This document shows, in pieces, positions 22,496-32,610 of a stretch of 64,000 bases of DNA. Source of the stretch: Cladocopium goreaui (taxonomy: Eukaryota > Sar > Dinophyceae > Suessiales > Symbiodiniaceae). The position numbers were made by a program, and so were the translations under genes. Under the pieces are notes generated by a model. That model saw only the letters and a program-made list of their open reading frames with translations. It was not told where the DNA came from and searched no databases. Where the stretch lies: the NCBI GenBank assembly GCA_947184155.2, contig CAMXCT020001087.1:109501-173500 (forward strand). The letters are read 5' to 3'. Position 1 is the first letter of the stretch; each line of letters begins with the position of its first letter.

Positions 22496-22920
22496 TGTGT
22501 GTATATATATATATACATAAATCCCTAAAACTATACGAATTGATGACAATCCTCAATATGGGTATAACATGTAAAAAACCAACCTTTCACCATTGTGCCA
22601 TATGAATCATGGCATGTTTGTGGGACCTTGCGGGTGTCTTTTTAAGTTTTGGATCTCGTCAAGAAACCAAGTACTTTTTGTGACCAAAGACTATTGTATT
22701 AGATCATTGAGCTTTCTAGGTGCAAGAATATTACCCGTTCAATCCAGGTTTCCGCCTACTATTTTTTCATGGTGCAAACAAATGTACACGTTGCTAATAT
22801 TCCCCGGTCAAAGTTCCAAAGTTCATAGGTGAAACTGGTAACGTCACCGACCTAAATATCATCATCCTCTGAGAATCCATATATGCCATGATGATGGGCC
22901 AGTGAAGGCACCAAGATCGA

Positions 22921-23014
22921 ATGGTTGGTGGCTTCAACCCCTCCGAAAAATATGAAAGTCTGTTTGGATTATTATTCCCAATATATGGGAAAAATGTTCC
23001 AAACCACCAACCAG
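22921..23014. mobile_element. Inverted-repeat element, family A
   Basis: Starts TGGTTGGTGGCT, has the family core CCTCCGAAAAATATGAAAGT and ATTATTCCCAAT, and ends GTTCCAAACCACCAACCAGA. Confidence 0.8.
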
Positions 23015-23019
23015 AACAC

Positions 23020-24050
23020 ACCATGTGGGGAATTTCACGTAGTCGGGCATCATTCGCTTGGTGAGTGTGACATGTTGTGACCTTGACACTTCTGAAGGGA
23101 TTGGACTGGTTGTTTGTTTTTTTCCAGTACCGGCACAGCCACTGCCAACCAATCAGCATAATTAGAGAGTTTCGAAAGAAAATTGTGTAAGATTTAGTTG
23201 GAAGGCCGGACATTGAAACAATTTCGATATATACGAATCTCATCACCCTAATATTAAACACTGGTCCCAAATATGTTTAATTCCCTACATTCACCATGGC
23301 TTCGAAAGACGCTGTTTGGCACTAGGGGGAAGGGATTGTGAATCCCACAAGACTCGAAATTGTTCAAGTGTTTTGATACACATTAATTGCACATTGATAT
23401 TCCATGTTAATCTCCAACAACTACTTATCATGCCATGCCACAAGACTCAATTTGTTCCAAGTAGTTTTCTGAAATCAAAATCCGCATTTGTTCTTGACTT
23501 GGCTGATGCCATCCCGCTTTGTGAATCATGACCATGCTTAGCAATGACACCTCCATTGGGATTCTATAAATGTTAATATTACTGACTCAAGTGAGTTAGG
23601 TCACCATTTTATGTTTAGTTCCAATCATGTTTGTTCATAGGCGAGCTGCCACTTTCATGTTCAACCCCCCATGTTTCATGGTAACACCCATATCTATTGT
23701 AACAATCATGGCCCGCACGCATCATGTTTCATTGCTAAATCACCATTGTTTAATGGCAATACTGTTGAATCACCATATTTTTCATTGCTATATAAACATT
23801 TTTAGTACCATTCTTAGTACTATCAATTATTGTTACCATGAAACATGGTAATGGCAAATAAGTGCTATAATTACAGGGCTTAGTATCAGTTTCAAGTATT
23901 TCTTGGAGATTATATTACTGTATATCCACAATAGTTGGGTGATGTTCAATTAGGACATTGACCAACCCCTGTAAATGGAATATGGAATTTATATATATAT
24001 GGGATTTAATGGGAATATATTGACCTCTATATGGAACATATGGGATTTAG
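23020..24050. other. No gene recognised
   Basis: AT-rich, with scattered CATGTTTCAT/CCATG words around 23620-23870 that look like a decayed short repeat. No open frame has convincing composition. Confidence 0.4.
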
Positions 24051-24099
24051 TTAATATATGTTAATATATGGAACATCCTGTTTCATTGTTTCATGCTAT

Positions 24100-24250
24100 T
24101 GTTTCACGGCTCCTGCCGGAACCTTTCAAGGCCCTGACGCGATGCACGAAAGGCTTGGATTCGGTACCAATTTCCATGGTGCCACCCTGCCAGTGGATTT
24201 GGGATGGATTTGGATTAACCTCCGCAAAAAAAAATGCCGAAATGTGTGCC
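24100..24250. other. Exon-like stretch, strand uncertain
   Basis: Both strands are open. Plus reads GPDAMHERLGFGTNFHGATL; minus reads WQGGTMEIGTESKPFVHRVR. GC content is higher than the surrounding AT-rich DNA. I cannot choose a strand. Confidence 0.2.
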
Positions 24251-24264
24251 ACCAGGATGCTAGT

Positions 24265-24480
24265 TGGATGAATATATACATTATATATATCTCTCTCTCT
24301 ACGCATACATTATTATTATATATATATTATTTATAAACATTATATTATGTTATATTATATTATGTTATATTATATTATATTATGTTACATTATTTTATAT
24401 TATTAGCGTTATTATTATGATTATTATGATTATTATTAGTCTTATTGTTATTGTTATTATTATTAATTACTATTATTCGT
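24265..24480. repeat. TA/TTA-rich simple sequence
   Basis: (CT)n then TA and TTATA/ATTATG runs, for example TTATATTATATTATGTTATA. Low-complexity DNA with no coding value. Confidence 0.85.
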
Positions 24481-24734
24481 GGGGAAACTAGAGCATCCAC
24501 TATAGTTACAATCCCCTTGAAAATTCCCCTACAGAATGGTATTCGTTAACCCCACAAAATAGCTACCATTTTGCATAGATCTTGGGTGATATGATATGTG
24601 TGTTCACACTGTCATGCACCACCATTCTATCGGCTTCATTTGGTTGCTTGAATCCGGCAGGGGTGCCATTCTATAGAGATGTTTGTTTAGTAAAATGGCA
24701 TTCTATGGAGTTGTTGGTTTAGTCAAATGCAATA

Positions 24735-24990
24735 GTTTCAGCCAAAGCCTCCCAACCAGACCTGGCTCTGCACCAAAGCCTAGACCTTCTCCGGAACCTT
24801 CTCCGGAACAGTCTCCGGAACCCTGGAATCTGACCTGATTTCCGGAACGCTGTTGAACCTGACCTGGCTCTGCACCAAAGCCTCCCGGACCTTCTCCAAC
24901 CTGTTGAACCTGACCTGGCACCAAAGCCTCCCAGACCTTCTCCGGAACCTTCAGACCCTTCTCCAGAACCTTGTTGAACCTGACCCGGCG
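24735..24990. repeat. Imperfect repeat of CTGGCTCTGCACCAAAGCCT / CTTCTCCGGAAC
   Basis: CCTGACCTGG(CTCTG)CACCAAAGCCTCC occurs about three times, separated by (CTTCTCCGGAAC)n runs. Minus frames read Gly/Ser/Glu/Arg-rich low complexity. It may be part of an exon but cannot be called. Confidence 0.6.
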
Positions 24991-25234
24991 CCTGCACCAG
25001 TGCACACCGGGGCTATTCTGGGCTGAAGACCTCATTAGCTTGTGCTGTTGGGGAAAAGATGTAAAGCTCTGTCAGACGAGGCGCGAAACGCCATGCATCC
25101 ACGCCAGGCTGCGTCCAAGAACTGGGGTTGCAGGTTGTCGACCAGTTCCTTGGCAATCTCCTCCACACCAATCTCCTCCGTGATGCCAAACGCATTCGCT
25201 AAGCGTTTCCTTACGGATGTTCCACTGGTGAGGC

Positions 25235-25560
25235 TCCGCGGGCCCGTGGATCATGGCAGGCTTCGAGCCCAAGGGCAACGACGCGAACTTCAAGACCTTG
25301 GAGGAGCAAGAATGCAAAATATTCGAAGGAAGTCTAGCAGTCAAATTTCCGACAATATGGGCAGATGAAAAGAAAAGGTGGGAAGAGTCAGAGAAGAGAA
25401 GAGAAGAGAAGAGAAGAGACGAGACGAGACGAGAAGAGAAGAGAAGAGAAGAGAAAAGAAGAAAAGAGAAGAGAAGGACAAAGAAGATCAGAGAAGAGAA
25501 AGAGCCAGAAGAAAGAGCCAGAAGAAAGAAGATGCAGGTGCGCGAAAACGCATCACAACA
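25235..25560 (+). CDS. Lys/Arg/Glu-rich exon, plus strand
   Basis: Plus frame from the ATG at 25253 reads MAGFEPKGNDANFKTLEEQE, CKIFEGSLAVKFPTIWADEK, then a long EKRREEKRRDE low-complexity helix made from the (GAGAA)n tract, and ends near RRKKMQVREN. The first 45 residues are ordinary protein-like sequence. The repeat then stays in frame, so it may be translated as a charged single alpha-helix (inference). Upstream sequence back to about 25080 is open in other plus frames and may hold an earlier exon. Family unknown. Confidence 0.45.
25398..25500. repeat. (GAGAA)n purine-only tract
   Basis: About 100 bases of AGAGAAGAGAAG / GACGAGACGAG with no pyrimidine other than C in GAC. It lies inside the plus-strand Lys/Arg/Glu-rich frame. 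Confidence 0.9.
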
Positions 25561-25619
25561 ACTCACCTCTCCTATGGTGTCCTATCATTGAAACTTCTGC
25601 CACTGCCTTGTGCGGTTCT

Positions 25620-25950
25620 ACTGGTAGTTACGACAAGTCATTGAGACACCGATGTGAATCCAATCCATGGGTGCTGCCCGTATAGCTGTGGCGCTGACAA
25701 GCTGCCAAAAGGTTGTAGAGTCTGCACTTGTTGCCCTCTGGAAGCCCGTGCCGCTGCGTAGTTCTATTGTGTTTCGCAATGCAGTGTCTGCAGATCGCAT
25801 TGTTGTGGCTGCGTCAAGGTTGCTTGGTGCCGCGGCTGCATGTGTAATACTATGGTCTTGTGCAGCTGGATCTCGTAAATCGTCGTGGAGTGGCTGCATC
25901 AAGGCTGCGAAAGTGATTGTCAGCAGATTTTCTCAATTTTGGCGCTAGTA
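25620..25950. other. Open on both strands, no call
   Basis: Plus and minus frames are both open for about 90 codons. Plus repeats VxSALVALWKP / VxVAASRL-like words and the DNA has GTTGTxGxGxCTGC periodicity, suggesting decayed repeat DNA rather than an exon. Confidence 0.3.
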
Positions 25951-26054
25951 ATTTTCCTCTTAGAAGTCCTGTTAAAAAGTGTTTCAAAATCGTCTTTTTT
26001 TCGCTTTGGCGTCGAGATCCCGGTTTTGGAGCTGCAATTCCTGTTGTGATTATG

Positions 26055-26272
26055 TACAAGAAAGCTTCTCTGTGTAAAAACTGTTTTCTGTAAAAGCTTG
26101 CTGTGTGTAAAAGCGTCTCTGTGTAAAAGCTTGTTGTGTGTAAAAGTTTCTCTGTGTGTAAAAGGTTCTCTGTTTAAAAAGCTTGCTGTGTGTGTAAACG
26201 CTTGCCATGTGTAAAAGCACTGTGTGTAAGTGTTCTGTGTGTAAATGCTTGCTGTGTGTGAAAGCTTACAAA
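26055..26272. repeat. Short tandem repeat, (CTGTGTGTAAAAGC)n
   Basis: Imperfect CTSTGTGTAAAAG(C/T)(T/G) units of roughly 14-27 bp run for about 200 bp and lead directly into the 41-bp array. Confidence 0.75.
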
Positions 26273-27170
26273 GTAGTACCGGGAAGTGCTTTGTGCAAGC
26301 TTTGTAGTACAAAGTAGTACTGGGGAGTGCTTCGTGCAAGCTTTGTAGTACAAAGTAGTGCTGGGAAGTACTTTGCGCAAGTCTTGAAGTACAAAGTAAT
26401 ACTGGGACGTACTTTGTGCAGGCTTTGAAGTACAAAGTAGTACTGGGACGTGCTTTGTGCAGGCTTTGTAGTACAAAGTAGTACAGGGAAGTGCTGTGTG
26501 CAAGTTTTGAAGTACAAAGTAGAAGTTGGAATGACTTTGTTCAAGCTTTGTAGTACAAAGTAGTATATACTGGGAAGTGCTTTGTGCAAGCTTTGTAGTA
26601 CAAAGTAGTACTGGAAACGACTTTGTGCATGCTTTGTAGTACAAAGTAGAACTGGGAAGTACTTTGTGCAAGCTTTGTAGTACAAAGTAGTACTGGAACG
26701 TGCTATGTGCAAGCTTTGTAGTATAAAGTAATACTGGGAAGTACTTTGTGCAAGCTTTGTAGCACAAAGTAGTACTTGGAACGTGCTTTGTGCAAGCTTT
26801 GTAGTACAAAGTAGTAGTACTGGGAAATACTTTGTGCAAGCTTTGTAGTACAAAGCAGTACTGGGAAGTGGTTTGTGCAAGCTTTGCGGTACACAGTAGT
26901 GCTGGGAAGTAGTTTGTGGAAGCTTTGTATTACAAAGTAGTACTGGGAAATACTTTGTGCAAGCTTTGTAGTACAAAGTAGTACTTGAAACGTGCTTTGT
27001 GCAAGCTTTGTAGTAGTACTGGGGAGTGCTTCGTGCAAGCTTTGTAGTACAAAGCAGTGCTGGGAAGTACTTTGCGCAAGTCTTGTAGTACAAAGTAGTA
27101 CTGGGACGTACTTTGTGCAGGCTTTGTAGTACAAAGTAGTACTGGGACGTGCTTTGTGCGGGCTTTATAG
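26273..27170. repeat. Tandem array TR3, 41-bp unit, about 22 copies
   Basis: GGGAAGTGCTTTGTGCAAGC begins a unit repeated every 41 bp (26281, 26322, 26363, 26404, 26445 and so on). Each unit contains the imperfect palindrome CTTTGTAGTACAAAG and GTAGTAC words. Three units make 123 bp, so minus frames cycle through the same ~41-residue peptide (YYKACTK, LLCTTKLAQ, YFVLQSLHK) for 140-275 residues. Peptides of this kind are familiar to me from Symbiodiniaceae predicted proteins, but they follow automatically from the repeat. A few units have 3-base insertions or a shortened form. Confidence 0.92.
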
Positions 27171-27255
27171 TGCGAAGTTGCCTTCTAGGGGCTTTTCCTG
27201 TGTAAAACGTAAATGCTTCTGTGTGCTGGCAGTAAGAGTTTTCTGGCGTGCAGAA

Positions 27256-27500
27256 CAGCTGAGATGAGATGAGAACAACTTCGAGGAGATGAGAAAGGTT
27301 GATCAGTGCTCGGATGAGATGAAAACAGTTCAGAAGAACTTACTTGGATGACATGTGAGAAGAGATGGGATGAGATGAGAAGAGCTGAGGGGAGGTGAGA
27401 TGAGGTGAGAAGAGCTCACATGATCTGAGATGAGATGAAGTGTGGAGTGTGAAGTGCAAGTGTGAAGTGTGAAGAGTGCAGTGTGAAGTGTAATGAAAGT
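27256..27500. repeat. Purine-rich (GATGAGAT / GAAGTGTGAAG) tract
   Basis: Imperfect GATGAGAT, GAGAAGAGCT and GTGTGAAGTGCAAG repeats over about 240 bp, strongly strand-asymmetric (purines on plus). Confidence 0.7.
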
Positions 27501-27559
27501 CTTCGCTTGGCGTTGCATTGCGCCGGGGTCGCGCGCAGGTCATGTTCTTGGACAACAAC

Positions 27560-27953
27560 ACAGCTTCGCACAAAGCACGCGCGCACGGGCCTGGCTGGCG
27601 CACGGCGCATGGTAAAGGCTGCACCTGGTCGACTGGTGCAAGGTCTTGTCATCACCTAGGTGCAAATCCAAATCCCTTCCTGGGCCTGAGATCTGCACGC
27701 ATGTGCAAAGACGAAGTGCCAAATTGCCTTTCGTCTCTGCTCTACGGAGGTGGTGGCATCCATCGTGGTGATAGGCTTTGCCATTCCCAACCCGGTAGAC
27801 CTTGTCCTGTGTGATCCTAGGAGGATCACTTGCCGCTGAGGCTTCAGACTCGGCTGCCTCCTCAGACATCGACCTGACAAGAACAGGTTCATCAGGCTCA
27901 TCAAACACTCGAAGTCGCTCCGGTGACTTCGAAGATTGAGACTTTCCATGCAA
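27560..27953 (-). CDS. Exon with two Cys/His (YHHDGCHHL...CTC) repeats
   Basis: Minus frame of about 130 residues. An acidic, Ser-rich start (SQSSKSPERLRVFDEPDEPV, EEAAESEASAASDP) is followed by KVYRVGNGKAYHHDGCHHLR, RAETKGNLALRLCTC, and then a weaker second copy (DDKTLHQSTRCSLYHAPC). The pattern Y/LH-x-x-x-x-C-x-x-L/Y ... C-x-C could bind zinc. From memory the same repeat ('GxxYHxxxCxxLxxA') is widespread in dinoflagellate proteins, often beside retroelement sequence. Function unknown. The 5' boundary is near 27953 and no start codon is certain. Confidence 0.6.
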
Positions 27954-28083
27954 GTTCTATAGATGAGAAAGGTCTTATAGTATAATCCCTAAGGCAACTT
28001 CCGCCCCGCCTCGTGCGGGTACTGGTATCCCAATTGCCATTAAATACCATTAAACTCCAGATGGTTAAATCCCATTAAATCCA

Positions 28084-28194
28084 TATCTGGTTGGTGGTAT
28101 ACCTACCCCTCTGAAAAATATGAAAGTCAGTTTGGATCATTATTCCTAACTGAATGGAAAAATAAAGCCATGTTCCAAACCACCAACCAGATAT
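28084..28194. mobile_element. Inverted-repeat element, family A (near-perfect copy)
   Basis: TIRs ATATCTGGTTGGTGGT and ACCACCAACCAGATAT are exact reverse complements. Core CCTACCCCTCTGAAAAATAT, then a centre with TGGATCATTATTCCTAACTG, then AAAAATAAAGCCATGTTCCA. Best reference copy of the family, about 110 bp. Confidence 0.9.
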
Positions 28195-28856
28195 TGTTGG
28201 TTATATATCCCATTAATCCATGCTATCCTCATAAAATCCCAGTGAACAAACGTCAAGGTTACATCCCCACTTTCAAAGTTGCCTGAGCACAGCTAACGTG
28301 ACATACATCACCCACGTTTTTCAATGGATTCAATTCACGGTTGTAAGCCATGCAGTTATGGCCCTGTAAGACAGGGGCTTAAATGGGATGAAATAACTCC
28401 TGCAGCTAGCTGGTGAAACATAGCACTCAAATGGGGGTTATAAGCCAGCTATAACTGGTATATAGGGCTACAACTGCTGTTTTAACACTAAACATATTGA
28501 AGTTTCAAGAAAAAATGGATCCAACTCTGGGACTAGGCGACGATACAGAATTCATGGTTATATTATACTAGCAGAAATTTATAGATACTTTGTGTGAAAC
28601 AACTTGATTTTACATGTGTGGCCAGACAAGAAACACATGCAAGTTATCAAGTTTGAGCTTGTCACCCAACCAACATGCCAGCATATCCAATTGAATGTCC
28701 CAAGGATGGTGGTATACTCCCAAGAGATATCCCATGTCAGACAGCCAAAAACATATTCCCACATTCATGGCCAATCAGCCAGATACCCTGCAAAACATGA
28801 CGGATCCTCAGCTGGTTAATAAGTAGATGATCCCATACCAAAAGACTATTTTGGAT

Positions 28857-28962
28857 TACCCTCCGGTAAATTAACATAGATCCTGGCAGTCATCGGGGTT
28901 GGAAGACTGGTTTCCACTAAAAATGGCTTATTTTCAGGGTCTATGTTAATTTACCAGAGGGT
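28857..28962. mobile_element. Inverted-repeat element, family B
   Basis: Ends TACCCTCCGGTAAATTAACA and TTAATTTACCAGAGGGT with an unusual centre. TA at both outer edges. Confidence 0.85.
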
Positions 28963-28984
28963 GGTTTCTAGCCATCTTTCAGAT

Positions 28985-29245
28985 TGCCCTATTGTTGTGG
29001 GATGAAACTGTCACCTTTTGGTGTATTGATGACTCAATTGCCTTTCCGAACTGCATTTTTTTGCACCCATGCCTTGACCCAAATGTAGGTCGCTTGCAAG
29101 TGGATGTCCTTGTTGTCAAAGACCAACACACCTGGCTGCACTCTTGGGCCAAACAAAACATGCTGATTTCACCATGGGAAACAAATCGGGAACATGCAGG
29201 TTATGATGATTTCCAGTTCCGGATACAGTTTTTACCATGTTGAGG
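28985..29245 (+). CDS. Possible exon between two elements
   Basis: Plus frame reading WDETVTFWCIDDSIAFPNCI, FLHPCLDPNVGRLQVDVLVV and WAKQNMLISPWETNREHAGY. Good composition, but the minus strand is also partly open. Bounded by a family B element upstream and a family D element downstream. Confidence 0.35.
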
Positions 29246-29270
29246 TCGTTCGAATTTCATTTCCCATGAC

Positions 29271-29362
29271 GGATCCATGGTGCTGCTATATATGGTAACA
29301 TGGATCCCATCAATATACCCCCTTTATGTTAGCATATATAGCAGCACCATGGATCCTATGGG
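29271..29362. mobile_element. Inverted-repeat element, family D
   Basis: Ends GGATCCATGGTGCTGCTATA and TATAGCAGCACCATGGATCC, reverse complements. Centre CAATATACCCCCTTTATGTT. Related copies at 55.9 and 58.1 kb. Confidence 0.85.
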
Positions 29363-29530
29363 TTTACGTGATTCATATCCCAAATCGTTGACGGATGTCA
29401 AACCGCAGGAACCTGGCCCCGGCCCAAGGCCGTCCGGATCCAAGGCTTCCTATCCTGGATGATTTCCGAGAGGATTTGCGGATCAACAAAACCATCAAAC
29501 ATAACACTAATATTAACACATATATGTATA

Positions 29531-29645
29531 TACCCTCTAGTTATTTAACATAGCTATGGAAAATGGTCGATTTATGAATGTTTTACCTGCATTTTCCTAT
29601 TAAGAATGGTGGTTTTCCATAGCTATGTTAAATAACCAGAGGGTG
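29531..29645. mobile_element. Inverted-repeat element, family B
   Basis: Ends TACCCTCTAGTTATTTAACA and TGTTAAATAACCAGAGGGT. Flanked by TA microsatellite on both sides. Confidence 0.85.
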
Positions 29646-29887
29646 TATATATATATATATAAATTATTGAAACATGTATTAACAGTAGTTTCCCCAGTCA
29701 TGGTGGATTAACCAATGCGGAGAAAAAAATGGTTAATCTTGGTTTTAGATGGTTTCGAGTTCAACTTCGGGTTGTTGAGATGTTGAAACTTGAACCCAAC
29801 CTTCATTGACCTTCCGTGTATTAATGCTGCAATGCTGAGAATTAGCTCCACATGTCATCACTTCCACCATAAATAGGTGCTATTCAT

Positions 29888-29922
29888 AGGACGACAACAA
29901 CAACAACAGCAGCAGCAGCAGC
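29888..29922. repeat. (CAA)n(CAG)n microsatellite
   Basis: GACGACAACAACAACAACAG followed by CAGCAGCAGCAGCAC. Confidence 0.9.
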
Positions 29923-30313
29923 ACATGCCTTCCACCACGAGCATTGTAAGAATGGGCGTGTCTTCATCCTCAGTAAGATCCCAAGAAGGGTGCTGATGGT
30001 TGGCTGCTTAGAAATTTAGACGCTGTCATTCTGGTAGGAATAATAGCAAATTGTTGCATTGTAGTAGGGTATTCAGCTAGACTTAGTATATAACTTATAT
30101 CACCTTATATCAAACCATTAAATTACAATACACTTTACCAACATGTTTGGTAGTTAACCAACAAAATTAGGGGTTTACCAAACTGAGTACCCTCCCAAAA
30201 TCCAATTGGCCAATTATCTATGGATAAAATAGCTGGAATTTATGGATGTTTACGTCATCACAAAGATGGTATTTTGTTAGCTTTGACTCGCCAATTGAAC
30301 ATGATCCATTACT

Positions 30314-30413
30314 GCTTGGTGGTTTTAACCATCTTGAAAAATATTAGTCAATGGAAAGGATTATCCCAGATATGAGATGGACAATAAAAGCCATGTTTGA
30401 AACCACCAACCAG
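30314..30413. mobile_element. Inverted-repeat element, family A (diverged 5' end)
   Basis: CTTGGTGGTTTTAACCATCTTGAAAAATAT at the left, core ATTATCCCAGATATGA, right end GAAACCACCAACCAGA. Confidence 0.75.
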
Positions 30414-30500
30414 ATTAGCAATCTATCCGAGGTCCAAAAGAAAACTGACCCCTTGTGGGGAGTTCACACATCCAAAAGAAAACAACAACAGCACCCCCAC

Positions 30501-30633
30501 AGGATGGTGCCCCCCAGTGATGTGGTTTCGTTGGTTTAAACCCCATGAATACTATAGTTATATTTCCCATAAACCCCACTTCCCCAAGTTATGTGCGTCA
30601 ACTTAGCATTCACGAACTGGGGCACCACCTTGC
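30501..30633. mobile_element. Inverted-repeat element, family C
   Basis: AGGATGGTGCCCCCCAGT at the left and ACTGGGGCACCACCTTGCA at the right, with TATAGTTATATTTCCCATAA in the middle. Confidence 0.75.
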
Positions 30634-31092
30634 AATGACTTCTGATGGTAGATGGGAAATTGCAAATTCATGATCAGTGCGCGATGCAGGAGTCATAGTG
30701 CAAAACAAATTGGAAAACCAAGCCAAATTGCAAAACATTCTCAGGCCATGTCGAATGAATATGGTTCACCAACCTCAAATCACGCTTGTTTTAACGCCCT
30801 TTTTGACTGTTCCCCCAACATCATCCTACCATAAAACCACCACTTGTCGCACATGAAGCTTGGATACGTGTAAACATGTATTTCTGGAATTTGGCTGCTT
30901 AGATGATTTGTCCTACATCTATAGCAAATAATAAGCCCCTCACGTGCAGGGTGTTAACTTGGGCCCTTACACAAAGCCACAAACCAGCCAATAAAAAGGA
31001 GTCCAATGAACCGCATATAACTATATGGCCATTTCATGGCTTTATGATTTGAAGTACATAGATGGCACCATTTTGAAACGAGCCTGCCCCAC

Positions 31093-31212
31093 TACCCTCT
31101 GGTAATTTGTTACATAGCTATTGAAAATGGCCCAATCGAAATAGTTGATTTACCCAATGAAAAAAAATGTGATTTTCCCATCAGTTTTTTGTATGTTTAC
31201 CAGGCCGGGTAA
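31093..31212. mobile_element. Inverted-repeat element, family B (decayed right end)
   Basis: TACCCTCTGGTAATTTGTTA and internal GAAAATGG / TGATTTTCCCATC half-palindromes. The right end GTTTACCAGGCCGGGTA has lost the AGAGGG core. Confidence 0.7.
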
Positions 31213-31284
31213 TCCCCTTGAACCACCAGTAAACCACCATTAAAAGAAGCATTAAACCACCATAAAACCATCCATTCATCCAAA

Positions 31285-31405
31285 ATCAGGATGGGTCCCC
31301 GGGCCAACAGGATGGCTTGGCCCGAAGGAATGCTCACCAAGGCATCTGCAATGGGAGGCTCCTGTGACATTGAGGCGATGTACCCAGCAATATATCCACA
31401 CATTT
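31285..31405. other. Exon-like stretch, strand uncertain
   Basis: Minus reads YIASMSQEPPIADALVSIPS then GQAILLARGPILILDEWM; plus reads MGPRANRMAWPEGMLTKASA. Minus fits the neighbouring exons at 31.9-32.6 kb better. Confidence 0.35.
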
Positions 31406-31570
31406 AAAAATTAGAACAATATGGCGGAGATTTTATGGTAAATCACCAACAATAGTTAGAATAATATGGTAAATCACACATTTGATAGGAATATCTATGG
31501 ATAACTGGAGATAAACCATAGTTATTTATGGTAGATAAACCCCATTAACTATAGATTATAGATATATCTT

Positions 31571-31677
31571 CGTTGGTGATTCTAACCATCTTGAAAAATG
31601 ATGGAGTTCGTCAATGGGAAGGATGACATCCCAGATAAGACATGGAAAAAAAAACATGTTTGAAGCCACCAACCAGA
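31571..31677. mobile_element. Inverted-repeat element, family A (diverged)
   Basis: CGTTGGTGATTCTAACCATC at the left and TTTGAAGCCACCAACCAGAT at the right, core TTGAAAAATGATGGAGTTCG as in the copies at 35.6 and 37.1 kb. Confidence 0.75.
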
Positions 31678-31799
31678 TTATGTACCCCATATTAGTACCC
31701 CAAATCATGATAATCCCATAATCAATAGAACAATGAGAAACCCATATTATGAGATCAGTGCTGTTCCATGGCCACAGGCCGAAGCAAACAGCACAAAGT

Positions 31800-31858
31800 T
31801 CACAGGGCGAAAGTTGTCACCACAAGACCCAAAGGCCTCATAGCATACCCAATACCCT
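31800..31858 (-). CDS. Exon candidate directly after a family B element
   Basis: If the element is spliced at TCTG|GTAAAC...TTACCAG|AGGG, the frame of the preceding exon continues as LVPSEGIGYAMRPLGLVVTT then FAL and a TGA near 31801. The 3' limit is unknown because another donor may precede the stop. Confidence 0.3.
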
Positions 31859-31956
31859 CTGGTAAACTAACATAGCTATTGAAAATTGCCATTTATAGTA
31901 GATTTACCCAGTAAAAATGGTGATTTTCCATAGTTACGTTAGTTTACCAGAGGGTA
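31853..31956. mobile_element. Inverted-repeat element, family B (intron candidate)
   Basis: TACCCTCTGGTAAACTAACA at the left, TTAGTTTACCAGAGGGTA at the right, centre with CCATTTATAGTAGATTTACC. Read on the minus strand it carries GTAAAC as a possible donor (intron from 31947) and TTTACCAG as a possible acceptor (intron to 31859), an 89-bp intron. Confidence 0.9.
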
Positions 31957-32278
31957 CTAGCTTCAGCCACAACCACAAAAACGAATCCGTTGAGTGTCGT
32001 AAGGCTCCACTGATTGCGCAGCTTTGTGAGCAAAGATAGGCGTAGTGCGTGCAGAACGCACAACGCGCAGCGAAACTCGGCTCTCCAGGGGTGATGTCTG
32101 CTGTGGCCACTGCAGAGGCAAGGTCACTGAAGCATGTCCAGAAAGCCAATCCACTGTATGTCATACCAGCTATCTGATAATGTACGCCATCCACCACCTC
32201 TATGATCCACATTTGGGGCCGCGGTGAGAATTCATCGCATGCACCAACAGTAAAGTCGGTGATTGGCAGCCCGCCCAT
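31948..32278 (-). CDS. Hypothetical exon, minus strand
   Basis: Strong minus frame of about 110 residues: MGGLPITDFTVGACDEFSPR, PQMWIIEVVDGVHYQIAGMT, YSGLAFWTCFSDLASAVATA and CAFCTHYAYLCSQSCAIS. Cys-rich C-terminal part. It runs into the left end of the family B element, where the frame would stop unless spliced. No known domain. Confidence 0.6.
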
Positions 32279-32399
32279 CCTTGCTCATCATGCTCAGATA
32301 CTGATCGTCTGACTTGCCCAACTCGTATCAGTTCAAGTTCAATTACTACTTTAAAACCGTTTCAGTTTTTTAAAATCAATCAACGAATTAAATTTAAAT

Positions 32400-32610
32400 G
32401 TCTTTAAAAGGCAGAGTGCTGAGGTGCATCGTGTCGAATCTTGCTCCAATCTCCTCACGACACTTGGCATACCAAAACTTTGCCTCGACATTGTCCATTC
32501 GGCGACACGTGGCTTGGCAAGAGAACCACATTGTGCGTCGGAGATCCCGAGCTGTTGCCAGCGCATGGTGAGCTTCCTCGACACCCTGCGCAAATGACCC
32601 CACTGTAGTA
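32400..32610 (-). CDS. Hypothetical exon, minus strand
   Basis: After a CTACAG acceptor (about 32605) the minus strand reads VGSFAQGVEEAHHALATARD, LRRTMWFSCQATCRRMDNVE, AKFWYAKCREEIGARFDTMH. Good composition. Directly upstream of the exon at 31.95-32.28 kb and on the same strand; probably the same gene. Function unknown. Confidence 0.6.

Noticed and set aside
26174-27134. Minus-strand 143-275-residue open frames (YYKACTK / LLCTTKLAQ peptides)
   Set aside because: A product of the 41-bp array; three overlapping frames give the same cyclic peptide and there is no flanking coding sequence.
26273-27170. CRISPR-like array
   Set aside because: Regular 41-bp repeats, but there are no unique spacers; the whole unit repeats.
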